A stretch of DNA of 64,000 nt. Origin: JANPCX01 sp050916095 (GTDB taxonomy: Bacteria; Pseudomonadota; Gammaproteobacteria; Burkholderiales; Burkholderiaceae_C). This document shows, piece by piece, positions 27,812 through 36,439 of the stretch. The stretch spans positions 2,604,001-2,668,000 of the forward strand of contig CP050901.1 in the NCBI GenBank assembly GCA_050916095.1, written 5' to 3'. The stretch's first letter is position 1; the number at the start of each line of letters is the position of its first letter. Under the pieces are notes generated by a model. It was given only the letters and a program-made list of their open reading frames with translations. It made no database searches and was not told where the DNA came from. A program made the translations under genes and the position numbers.

Positions 27812-28064
27812 TCAAGCCGCATGCGGTTTGCCTGCTCAGCGACCCATGCTTGTCAGCAAGGGTGCGCCCTGCATGGGAGACGACGGTGAGCACCGAGGGC
27901 GCACAGCTGCGAGCGGCTCGTGCCCGCAAGGCTGAGTCCGGACACCACCAGTCATTGAGGACTGTTGGTGCCTGACGAAGGCCACAGCCTCCTGGCTCTG
28001 GCGGAGCAACGCAGAAAGCAGGCCATATCACGATTCACTCGGGCGCACCCCTGGTGAGATATGC
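27812..28064. repeat. ~253-bp structured repeat, copy 2
   Basis: Second copy of the element at 24285-24536, 47 bp after the diguanylate cyclase stop. The CACCACCAGT/ACTGTTGGTG helix is retained with one compensatory pair and one mismatch relative to copy 1; the ACCCATGCT palindrome is less perfect. It directly abuts the MITE-like repeat. No gene is supported within it. Confidence 0.6.
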
Positions 28065-28073
28065 CAGCGCGGA

Positions 28074-28218
28074 GTCTGCGCGGCAGAAGACCCACGCCAC
28101 AAAGAGTCGTGATTTCAGGGGTTCGTCAACCCTTGGTACCTTCGAGAAAATCGCACCTGCGCGATTCTGAGTGATCGAAATTCGGGTGGTCATTTTGAAA
28201 TCCTTCTGCCGCGCAGCC
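28074..28218. repeat. MITE-like intergenic repeat, copy 2
   Basis: 145 bp, inverted relative to the copy at 2408-2553. The ends are GTCTGCGCGGCAGAAG and CTTCTGCCGCGCAGCC. Internal sequence aligns throughout with copy 1 once reverse-complemented. No ORF. The rest of the gap to 28482 holds only the B2 terminator and unassigned sequence. Confidence 0.75.
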
Positions 28219-28375
28219 TCCTGACCCGAAAGGGAGTGGAGACTTCATCAGGCCGGATCCATATGGAAGCAACATCCGCATCGGCCCCGCTCGCCCAACA
28301 CACTCGGCGGCTTGGCAATGTTGTGTTCGGATCAGACGGTCTGGTTGGCCCAAAACCACGACAGTCTCCCCATAA

Positions 28376-28435
28376 AGAAAGGGCATCTGCCTTTCTGACA
28401 TGCCGCCACAAAGCGGTGCAGAAATTCAGATGCCC
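28376..28435 (-). terminator. Candidate Rho-independent terminator of B2
   Basis: On the minus strand GGGCATCTG (28435-28427) pairs with CAGATGCCC (28389-28381), enclosing a smaller hairpin CCGC...GCGG, and is followed by TTTCTTTATG. It lies about 50 bp after the B2 stop codon. Confidence 0.65.
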
Positions 28436-28482
28436 CGAGTCACCCTGAGGACATCCGGGTGAATGCATGTCTTATGGCTTCA

Positions 28483-31400
28483 TCACCGACCGGAGCGAAA
28501 CAATTCCTTGAAATACCCCAAATTCGATTCGACAATTTTCCGCGCAACAGGATCAGTCATCTCCTGAGCGAAGGCTTTCACACCTGCGTCCAGGTCAACC
28601 GAGCCGCCCTTGCCCACCCCTAAGACCAAAATACGGGCCTTGATCAGGTTGGTGCCGCTTTCGGTTTGCACCGCTTGAATCAATTGATCGGCCGAAGCGG
28701 TGCGCCAATTCTTTTGAAAGCCGGCAGCATCAAACGATCCACCTCGTTGCTGGCCTGACACTTTGGCGGCATTGGCGCTGTCAGCGTCGATCCACAGGAC
28801 CGAAGGCTTTTGTCCGCTGCCGCTGGCAACAGCCATCCAACCTGAGGCCGGATCAACAAACAATGATCGCTCGACCTGGAAAGCGCCGTTGGTTGGAACA
28901 AATGTGGCTTTGCCCTTACCTCGTTCCCCAACGAGTTGTCCATCTTTTAGCTGAGGATTCTCAGGTGGCGTGGTCGGCACCTTCCAGTTTTGGGCAGGGT
29001 TGGTTTGGAAAGCGTAGGCTGGTGCATTTGGGACGTAAGGTGTTTGCGTCACGTTGACTCCAGACGTACCGACCGATCCCTTGAAACCAGGACCGATTCC
29101 GATCGCGCTACGCTCGGAGGTGATGGCCACTGGGCCCAAACGAACCGTGCTGTAGGTGCCGATGAAGCCCAGCGGGTCAATCACCCCCAGCGCGTATCCA
29201 TCGATATTGCCCTGCTTCTGAGGAACCAGCTCACCGGGTTTCAGCGGTGCGTTGTTGATGGAGGCTTGACCCACGGTTGGATTGGCCCCTACTTCACCCA
29301 GTGGCCGAATGGTGATGCCGCGTGCCCAATGGACATTGGGGTCGCCTACTTTTGTCACCGCGCCCACGGTGCCTAGGTTGGCTTGGAAGGTGCTGATGAT
29401 TCGGTCGACCACGGCATCGCCAGTGACCTTGCGGTCAATGCGGGGAATGCCATTTCGCATCACCGGCCCTGAAGCCCAAAGTGTCAAACTGGTATCGGGC
29501 ATCAACCTGGACTGCAAAGTGACGGCGACGGTGTTGTCGGCTTTAGGCACAAACCCAATCGTCAGGGCTTGAAGTGCCGGCTCGGTGATGGGCGCACTGC
29601 CCGTGGGCTGGTAAAGGTGAAGCTTGGGACCGCCGGTCGTCATCTCCAGAATCATCAACGCACTCGCGCCTTTGTGACCAATGAAACCAATGGCTTTGGC
29701 TGTGCCCATGGCCAGATTCACAGGAGGCGAAGTCCAGGCAGCCTCAATCCCTTTGGCGACCTTGGTGACCAAACTTTCCGTGCCGTTGCGACCGACGAAT
29801 GTCCACTCCAAGGCCTTACCAGCGACCGGGACCTGGAAGATGGCCTGCGCCGCTTGGGTATCGACCGCCTGCCGTTCACTGATGCCGTAAATGTTGCCTT
29901 TGGCTTCTTGTGAAAGATGACGCTGAACATCGGGAGGAAGGCTGTCCCAAGCCTCGTCCGACATCACCACTGCATTGCGCAGGCCGTCACGAACCTTGGG
30001 ATCCAACTTTTCAAGCGCACTGTTGGGCAGCATGGTCGCCGGCTGCTTTTGGGTGATCTCTACGATTTGCTCTTGCATCTTCTGAGGCAGGGAACTCCAA
30101 ACATTTTTCGGAATGTCCACCACCCACTGCGTCACTGGCTTGGTGAGTTGCTGCAAACCTTGCCCCACGAATTTCACTGAACTCTCGATGGGCGTGAACT
30201 TGCTCCAGGCTGTTGCCGTGCCCAATACAAATTTATCCAGCGTGGACGGGTTGGGTGTTCCCATCGAGAACGTGTCGGGGCTGATTGGAGATTGACCAAT
30301 CTCGAAACGCAATTCTGAATCGGGAACTTTTGGTGTTGGTGGCAAAAACGACTGCGGGGTCGTGGGTGACACATTGGGGTTCACGTTGCCAGGGTTCTGC
30401 GGGTTCAGGCTCCCAGGCGTTGGCTGATTGGGCGTGTTCACAGGCACGGTGTTGCCACTGGGCGGTGTGGTCGAAGACAAATCGTCGGCCGAAGGCTGAA
30501 CGGGTTGCCCCTTGGCATCAAACTTCCAGTCAAACTCAATGCGGCGGCGTGTGGTCATGTCCGCGCCACCCTGAGGGTTGGCGTCTTTGATGGACGCGCC
30601 CAGTTGTGCATAAAAGCCGGGCTTGCTTGGGTCCTTGACGTTGTAGACGTTCTCCGCTTTGTTCGTGTAAGCCCAAATACGAACCGGCTCACCTTGGTTC
30701 TTGGCCAACTGCTTGAAGTCGCCCAGCAAAGACTTCATCAAGTCGCCCCCAGCACCGCTTTTCGGTGCTGCTGCCACTTGACCAAGGTACCACTCGTTCT
30801 TTCCCGACTTGGTCAGCGCCGCAGTGCCAATCACGTCGTTGGCCTTGTTTCTCAGCACATACATTTGGTCCACTTTGCCAAGCGCCGTCAGTGCGCTGTC
30901 GGGCGTAGGGTAGGACTCCGGATTGATTTCCGACAAAAACTGCGCAATCTCGCCCTTTTCAGCCGCTGACATCGCCTGAACGGGACGCAACTGCTTCGTG
31001 GCAATCGTGATGTCGCTGAAATCCCTCGGATTCGGGCGCGGCACCTGCACATCGCCTTGCACCAATTGTTTGGGCTGTTTGGGGCTGTTGTTTGTGCCAA
31101 CCACCGCCTGGTTGTTGTTAGGGGTGGTGGTTGGTTTGTTGGATGGTTGAGGTATCACCTGGTAGTCCATACCGTGCGGAACAATCCCCCAAGGGTTGTT
31201 CCCTTGCTCAGGCTTGACCACGGTAGGCTTGGTTGTGGTGGTCGGAACCACGGCGGTTGGCGTATCAACCTTGTCCGACGGTGTAGGACGGGTCTTCGTC
31301 GGGTTTGTTGTCGGGATGGGCGACACGTCATTGGCCGAAGGCTTGACCGGCTGCCCCTTGGCATCAAACTTCCAGTCAAACTCAATGCGGCGGCGTGTGG

Positions 31401-34275
31401 TCATGTCCGCGCCACCCTGAGGGTTGGCGTCTTTGATGGACGCGCCGAGCTGCGCATAAAAGCCTGGCTTGCTTGGATCCTTGGCGTTGTAGACGTTCTC
31501 CGCTTTGTTGGTGTAAGCCCAAATGCGCACCGGCTCACCTTGGTTCTTGGCCAACTGCTTGAAGTCACCCAACAGCGACTTCATCAGGTCGCCCCCGGCA
31601 CCACTTCGAGGCGCAGAAGCCACCTGGCCGAGGTACCACTCATTTTTTCCGGACTTGGTCAGCGCGGCTGTTCCAATCACCTCGTTGGCTTTGTTTCTCA
31701 GTACATACATCTGGTCCACTTTGCTGAGTTCTGCCTGCGCACTGGCTGGTGTGGGATAGGACTCGGGGTTGATTTGAGACAGGAACTGCGCAATCTCGCC
31801 TTTTTCAGCCGCTGACATCGCCTTCACTGGACGCAACTGCTTCGTGGCAATCGTGATGTCGCTGAAATCCTTCGGGTTCGCACGCGGCACCTGCTCATCA
31901 CCTTGCACCAATTGCTTCGGCGGCTGGTTGCTGTTGTTGGGCACTCGATCACCCCGGCCAGACTGGCTGATCGGCACAGAGCCAATGGGGCCTGGGTGAA
32001 GTTGGTATTGCCGTACGCCCGAGGTGTCCACGGCCGGCTGAACGGGTACGTTACCGAGCACAGGCTCAAGCTTGACCGGCGGCGTGCTGGCCGTCGTGGG
32101 CGGCACGATGGGTGTTTTCACCTCGGGAGGTGTGCTCACCACCGGTTTGTTCACGGGCGTGTTCGTGCTCACCGGCGGGGTCGCAGGCACCTTGACTTTG
32201 AGTGCCCCATCAATGCGCACCAGCGCTTGCTCGGCGGCAATGTTGACGGCCTTGAAGTCGCCACTGCGGATGTCGCCGCTGCCGCGTCCGAGTTTCCGGG
32301 CCTCGCCCAACAGGCCCGTCATTTGTGCCTTGAGCTGCTGTAGCCGCCCCAGGTTGTTGCTTTGGATGGCATCGTCCACTTGGGCAGTCAAACTCTTGAG
32401 CTGCTCCAGTGCCGGTGCCAATCGCCCCACAGTCCCCACTTGGCTTGGCGTTTGTTTGACCGGCACCAAAGCGCTTGCGTTGGGGTCTTTGAAGATCCCG
32501 AGCTTTTTGAGTCCGGCTTGGGTCAGCTTGGCACCTCCATACACGGTCAACAAGGTGTTGATGGCCGCGGTGGCACGGTCTTGGCCTTCAACGGTGCTCA
32601 GGTCGTAGTTTTTCTTGAGCAGTGCTTCAGCACCCTTTTTATCGCCCCTGGCCAGCAGCACGGCCAGGTCTTTGCCCACGCCCGCCACGTCTTTGAATTG
32701 CATCCCGATCGCGCTGAGCGCTTGCTCCAGCGGCTTGGTGGAGTTGGTCCGGGCAATCTCTTGATCCAGCTTGATGAGGTTGCCGATCACGGCTGCGGGG
32801 TTGGCGACACGCACAAAACCAATGCCCATGGAGACGAGTTTGTCGATGGGCCGCCCAGACTGGGTCAGCTTGGTGCGCAGCGCATCGACTTGCCTGTCCA
32901 TGGTGTAGCCCTGCAGCGCATCGAGTGTGCCAAGCAGCGGCTTGGCGGCATCGGGCCAGGCACCACCAAAGTAGTCCTGGACTTTTTGCTTGATCTCCCC
33001 GATCTGCTTGAAGGCCTCGTCTTTGGGCACCTGCATGGTGCGGCCTTCTGGGTCGTTGACGCCGCTCAGGGCCACCGCCTTGGGCAGCAGGGCTTTTTCC
33101 ATACCGCCGACAAAGCGGTTGAGCTCGCTGGGGGCGAACAAGTCGGTCCAGTGGTCGATGCGTTCGGTTTTGCCGCTGGGCAGCTTGGCCAAGGCACCGT
33201 AGAGGTTGTTGCTGTGCAGGTACTGGCCCAGGACTTGGTCGGCTTTGACGCGGCGTGGGTCGTCGAAGGGGATCTTGGCGAGCTCTTGCAGTTTGGGCAG
33301 TCCGGCTTTGTCAAGCACAAAGTTCGCACCGCCGCGCATGGCTTGCAGGGAGTTGTCCTGTTGGGTGGGCAGGCTGGCATTGAAAGGGGCCAGAATCTGG
33401 TTGACATTGCGGTTGATGCCACTGATCAGGTTGCCTTCTTTGGGCTGCAAGGGGCGGGCCGGCGTGTCGTTTTGGATGTTGTCCAAAGTACGCTCAAGCT
33501 GGCCGCGCTCGGCAGCAGTGAGCACCTGTTTCCAGTTGCTAAAGCCGCCGGCTTGGGCACCTGCATCCTTTTGCAGCATTTGCGTGACTTGGCCGCGCAG
33601 GCGGTTGGCGGCTTTGTTGTCGCCACCGAAGTGCACCAAGTCGGCCACGGAGTCGAATTTGCCTTTGGAGGCACGGGCCACGAGTGCATCGGCGCGGGCG
33701 CGCACGCTGGCAAAGCTGCTGGCAGGCTCTGCCACAGGAAACACCGGGCCACCCAGGACTTGGTTACCGGTGCGGACAGTGGCGTTGTAGCCACCCTTGA
33801 GAACTTGACCGGCCTGGTTGGGGGTCAGGCCGCCCAATAACGGGTTGGGGACGTTTTTGACGCCGTTCCACACTTGACGGGCACCGGCACCCACATCGAC
33901 GCCTCCAATCTTCCAGGGCGCGTTACTGGGCGCAGGCTTGTTGGCCGGCGGGTTGGACGCCACGGTTTGCCGCTGCAGGGCCTCGCGGCCCGAGGCGCTG
34001 AGCAGTTGGCGCCAGTCGGAGAGTCGCCCACCTGAAGCGCTGGCGACTTCTTTGTTGAGGCTGGCCTCAAGCTGGGCACGGCGTTTGCCGTCGAAGTAGA
34101 CCAGGCGCTCAATGCTGTCGATCTTGCCCCCGGTGAGGCTGTTCAGCACCTGCCCCAGGTAGCTCTTGACTTTGCCGTCGCTGGCCCCTGCGCTGGGCTT
34201 GCTCCAGCCCATTCCTATCGCGCTGGCATCGGCCAGGAGGATCGGGGCGGTGGCGCTTTTTACTTCGGTGGTCAT
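28483..34275 (-). CDS. Giant modular protein B2 with tandem GNAT-like domains
   Basis: 1930 aa. Residues 1-702 match B1 (nearly identical from ~130 on), starting 'PILLADASAIGMGWSKP'. Two near-identical ~190-aa modules follow (about 795-982 and 1075-1262). Each has a GNAT-like core ('MYVLRNKANEVIGTAALTK', 'SGAGGDLMKSLL', 'GFYAQLGASI'); the pyrophosphate-loop first residue is Pro rather than Gln/Arg, so activity is uncertain. Pro/Asn/Thr linkers separate the modules. Residues ~1300-1930 are an unknown region, helical then beta/Gly-rich, ending 'NLGYFKELFRSGR'. No Sec signal. An insertion sequence sits 23 bp before the start codon and separates the gene from its original promoter. Confidence 0.82.
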   Translation of the reverse strand: MTTEVKSATAPILLADASAIGMGWSKPSAGASDGKVKSYLGQVLNSLTGGKIDSIERLVYFDGKRRAQLEASLNKEVASASGGRLSDWRQLLSASGREALQRQTVASNPPANKPAPSNAPWKIGGVDVGAGARQVWNGVKNVPNPLLGGLTPNQAGQVLKGGYNATVRTGNQVLGGPVFPVAEPASSFASVRARADALVARASKGKFDSVADLVHFGGDNKAANRLRGQVTQMLQKDAGAQAGGFSNWKQVLTAAERGQLERTLDNIQNDTPARPLQPKEGNLISGINRNVNQILAPFNASLPTQQDNSLQAMRGGANFVLDKAGLPKLQELAKIPFDDPRRVKADQVLGQYLHSNNLYGALAKLPSGKTERIDHWTDLFAPSELNRFVGGMEKALLPKAVALSGVNDPEGRTMQVPKDEAFKQIGEIKQKVQDYFGGAWPDAAKPLLGTLDALQGYTMDRQVDALRTKLTQSGRPIDKLVSMGIGFVRVANPAAVIGNLIKLDQEIARTNSTKPLEQALSAIGMQFKDVAGVGKDLAVLLARGDKKGAEALLKKNYDLSTVEGQDRATAAINTLLTVYGGAKLTQAGLKKLGIFKDPNASALVPVKQTPSQVGTVGRLAPALEQLKSLTAQVDDAIQSNNLGRLQQLKAQMTGLLGEARKLGRGSGDIRSGDFKAVNIAAEQALVRIDGALKVKVPATPPVSTNTPVNKPVVSTPPEVKTPIVPPTTASTPPVKLEPVLGNVPVQPAVDTSGVRQYQLHPGPIGSVPISQSGRGDRVPNNSNQPPKQLVQGDEQVPRANPKDFSDITIATKQLRPVKAMSAAEKGEIAQFLSQINPESYPTPASAQAELSKVDQMYVLRNKANEVIGTAALTKSGKNEWYLGQVASAPRSGAGGDLMKSLLGDFKQLAKNQGEPVRIWAYTNKAENVYNAKDPSKPGFYAQLGASIKDANPQGGADMTTRRRIEFDWKFDAKGQPVKPSANDVSPIPTTNPTKTRPTPSDKVDTPTAVVPTTTTKPTVVKPEQGNNPWGIVPHGMDYQVIPQPSNKPTTTPNNNQAVVGTNNSPKQPKQLVQGDVQVPRPNPRDFSDITIATKQLRPVQAMSAAEKGEIAQFLSEINPESYPTPDSALTALGKVDQMYVLRNKANDVIGTAALTKSGKNEWYLGQVAAAPKSGAGGDLMKSLLGDFKQLAKNQGEPVRIWAYTNKAENVYNVKDPSKPGFYAQLGASIKDANPQGGADMTTRRRIEFDWKFDAKGQPVQPSADDLSSTTPPSGNTVPVNTPNQPTPGSLNPQNPGNVNPNVSPTTPQSFLPPTPKVPDSELRFEIGQSPISPDTFSMGTPNPSTLDKFVLGTATAWSKFTPIESSVKFVGQGLQQLTKPVTQWVVDIPKNVWSSLPQKMQEQIVEITQKQPATMLPNSALEKLDPKVRDGLRNAVVMSDEAWDSLPPDVQRHLSQEAKGNIYGISERQAVDTQAAQAIFQVPVAGKALEWTFVGRNGTESLVTKVAKGIEAAWTSPPVNLAMGTAKAIGFIGHKGASALMILEMTTGGPKLHLYQPTGSAPITEPALQALTIGFVPKADNTVAVTLQSRLMPDTSLTLWASGPVMRNGIPRIDRKVTGDAVVDRIISTFQANLGTVGAVTKVGDPNVHWARGITIRPLGEVGANPTVGQASINNAPLKPGELVPQKQGNIDGYALGVIDPLGFIGTYSTVRLGPVAITSERSAIGIGPGFKGSVGTSGVNVTQTPYVPNAPAYAFQTNPAQNWKVPTTPPENPQLKDGQLVGERGKGKATFVPTNGAFQVERSLFVDPASGWMAVASGSGQKPSVLWIDADSANAAKVSGQQRGGSFDAAGFQKNWRTASADQLIQAVQTESGTNLIKARILVLGVGKGGSVDLDAGVKAFAQEMTDPVARKIVESNLGYFKELFRSGR
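32169..33961. repeat. Long direct repeat, copy in B2
   Basis: Counterpart of 21518-23310. The differences I noticed are single bases, for example GCCACTGGG/GCCGCTGGG, CCAATCAGC/CCAAGCAGC and GGTTTGGCC/GGGCGGGCC. The almost complete lack of silent change compared with the diverged first ~125 codons argues for recent duplication or gene conversion. Confidence 0.85.
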
Positions 34276-34298
34276 GGCGCGAATCCCTCAGATAGTTA

Positions 34299-35928
34299 GT
34301 CGGCCCTGCAAAACCCCTGCAACCCGCATGAATGCTGGCGATATGGGGTAAATGCTGACGACGGGATCTCTCAGGAATCGTTATCGGAGAGTAATTTTTC
34401 TGGGGGATTTGCATGACAGCCACCGCAGACTTCTTTCGCGCACGCCTGGACGGGATGGTCGATCACAAACATCCACTGGTGGTTTTGAGCAAACGGCTGC
34501 CCTGGGCCGCGATTGAACAAGCCCTGGCACCGCACTTCGCTCGCCAGGCTCGCCCAGGCTCCAAGCGGGTGACGGCGGACTTGTTGGGAGCGCATGAAGT
34601 CGAATTTGGCAACGGCATCAGCCCCGCAGGCCGCCCGCGCCTGTCAATTCGGCTGATGGCCAGCTTGCAGTACCTGAAGAACTCCTTCAACCTCAGTGAC
34701 GAAGAACTCGTTCAGCGCTGGAGCGAGAACGTGGTGTGGCAGTTCTTCAGCGGCATGGAGTATTACGAACCACGCTTGCCCTGCGATCCAACCCAGATCG
34801 GCCGCTTTCGCCGCGCCGTGGGCGAAGAAGGTCTGGAGCAGTTGCTCAAGGCCACCATCGAGACAGCGGTGCAGATCAAGGCCATCAAGCCCAGCGAGCT
34901 GGAACGCGTGATCGTGGACACCACCGTGCAGGAGAAGGCCATCGCCCACCCGGTGGACAGTCGGCTGCTGGAGATTGCGCGGCACAAAGTGGTGAATGCT
35001 GCCAAACGAGTGGGCATCAGTTTGAAGCAGACATTTGCGTTTGAAGCCAAAACGCTCAGACGCCAGGCCGGGGGTTACGCCCACGCCAAGCAGTTCAAGC
35101 GTTTGAAGAAAGCCGTCAAACGCCAGCGCACAATCCTCGGGGTGGTGATGCGTGAAGTGCAGCGCAAGCTTGATGTGTTGGTGGCACCCGGGCCGACAGC
35201 GCTGAGTGCGCTCAAGACCTGGTTGGAGCGGGCCGAACGCATCCGCACGCAACAGCGAGGCGACAAGGGCAAGCTGTACGCGCTGCATGCGCCTGAGGTG
35301 GAGTGCATCGGCAAGGGCAAGGCCAGGAAGCCCTATGAGTTTGGTGTGAAGGTCAGCCTGGCTGTCACGCACCTGCGTGGTTTGATGGTGGGGGCCAGAA
35401 GTTTCCCCGGCAACCCGTTTGATGGGCACACATTGGCTGCGCAACTGGAGCAAACCAACAACCTGATGCAAGACCTGGGGCGTGTGCCCAAGCAAGTGGT
35501 CGTGGACTTGGGGTTCCGGGGCGTGGACGCGGACAACCCGAACGTGGAGATCATCCACCGTGGCAAGTACAAGTCACTGACCAAGGTGCAACGCAAGTGG
35601 CTCAAACGGCGTCAGGCCATCGAGCCGCTGATCGGCCACACCAAGGTGGACCACGGCATGCAGCGCTGTTGGCTCAAAGGCGAGTTGGGTGATGCGCTGC
35701 ACGCACTGAGTTGTGCGGCGGGGTACAACATCCGCTGGCTGCTGCGGGCTATCGCGGCCAAGTCTGCAAAAGACGCGAAGGCGTTTTTGTTGACCCTGCT
35801 CGGGCTGAGCTTATGGGGTCAACTCAGGGCAGCCAGGGCACGGCTCGGCGCAAAAAACTTGCTCGGTTGGAAATTCACGCCATCGTCAGTAATGGCTTGC
35901 GGGGTGAAATGAATTTTGCAGGGCCGAC
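34299..35928 (+). mobile_element. Insertion sequence, 1630 bp, copy 2
   Basis: Same element as 24866-26495, opposite orientation, with ends GTCGGCCCTGCAAAA/TTTTGCAGGGCCGAC. It is flanked by a 6-bp duplication TAGTTA at 34293-34298 and 35929-35934. It is inserted in the 5' leader of B2, between the start codon and the region shared with gene S. Confidence 0.92.
34413..35912 (+). CDS. IS5/IS1182-like DDE transposase (copy 2)
   Basis: 499 aa, same protein sequence as the transposase at 24882-26381. The ATG follows a GGGGGA stretch about seven bases upstream. The gene is divergent from B2, so any outward promoter at the left end of the element would drive B2; none was identified with confidence. 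Confidence 0.93.
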   Translation: MTATADFFRARLDGMVDHKHPLVVLSKRLPWAAIEQALAPHFARQARPGSKRVTADLLGAHEVEFGNGISPAGRPRLSIRLMASLQYLKNSFNLSDEELVQRWSENVVWQFFSGMEYYEPRLPCDPTQIGRFRRAVGEEGLEQLLKATIETAVQIKAIKPSELERVIVDTTVQEKAIAHPVDSRLLEIARHKVVNAAKRVGISLKQTFAFEAKTLRRQAGGYAHAKQFKRLKKAVKRQRTILGVVMREVQRKLDVLVAPGPTALSALKTWLERAERIRTQQRGDKGKLYALHAPEVECIGKGKARKPYEFGVKVSLAVTHLRGLMVGARSFPGNPFDGHTLAAQLEQTNNLMQDLGRVPKQVVVDLGFRGVDADNPNVEIIHRGKYKSLTKVQRKWLKRRQAIEPLIGHTKVDHGMQRCWLKGELGDALHALSCAAGYNIRWLLRAIAAKSAKDAKAFLLTLLGLSLWGQLRAARARLGAKNLLGWKFTPSSVMACGVK

Positions 35929-36039
35929 TAGTTAGTTTCGACAACTGGAATGACTTTCCGGAACAGACAGAGAGCGTCAGTCTTTTAGTCACCTGGTACT
36001 ACCCTTAAGAAATGCGCCCTTTTTTTTCAAGTAAATTTG

Positions 36040-36140
36040 ATGACAAAGCATCGAAAAAAAAGTTGTCATACGGCAGGGCCATCTGCGGTGCATCTGTATT
36101 TCGCAGGCGATATGGCGTGACAAATTGCGCGAAATTGTCA
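36040..36140. promoter_or_regulatory. Two inverted ATGACAA/TTGTCAT operator candidates in the B2/S divergent region
   Basis: ATGACAA (36040-36046) and TTGTCAT (36063-36069) form one inverted pair with 16 bp between. TGACAA (36118-36123) and TTGTCA (36135-36140) form a second with 11 bp between. They lie between the divergent genes B2 (before insertion of the IS) and S. The same heptamer occurs upstream of B1 (23746-23752) and A1 (15020-15026). This suggests one regulator, possibly the response regulator at 36863; that link is inference. Confidence 0.5.
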
Positions 36141-36238
36141 AAAAGAGGCAGCCACTTCGCCCCTGGAGGACGGTCGACTTGAAATCACAGACCGCCTCAC
36201 CTATAAAACCAGCATAGACACTTATCGGCGAGCAAACC

Positions 36239-36439
36239 ATGAGCAATTCAATACAACCCATCCCAAGTAGCAGCGTGGGTGCCACCTCCGAAGTTTCGGA
36301 TCCCGAGGGCCCCACTGAAGTGAGTCGCAGTCGCCAAAAAGAGCTTGCAGCGCAGTTGTTCAAGGAGTTGGCTTTAACTCCTTTGCCCTCTGCTACACCG
36401 GAGGACAAGCCGATAACCACGCCTCGCGTTTACGGTTGA
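36239..36439 (+). CDS. Small polar protein S, function unknown
   Basis: 66 aa, Ser/Pro/Glu-rich: begins 'MSNSIQPIPSSSVGATSE' and has one amphipathic helix ('RSRQKELAAQLFKELAL'). There is no hydrophobic segment. A strong terminator follows within 35 bp, so it is a real single-gene transcription unit rather than a chance ORF. Divergent from B2. The polar, Ser-rich N-terminus resembles those of the A and B proteins. No family recognised. Confidence 0.65.
   Translation: MSNSIQPIPSSSVGATSEVSDPEGPTEVSRSRQKELAAQLFKELALTPLPSATPEDKPITTPRVYG

Noticed and set aside
24866..35928. Composite transposon formed by the two IS copies
   Set aside because: Each copy has its own intact 6-bp target duplication, so they inserted independently.
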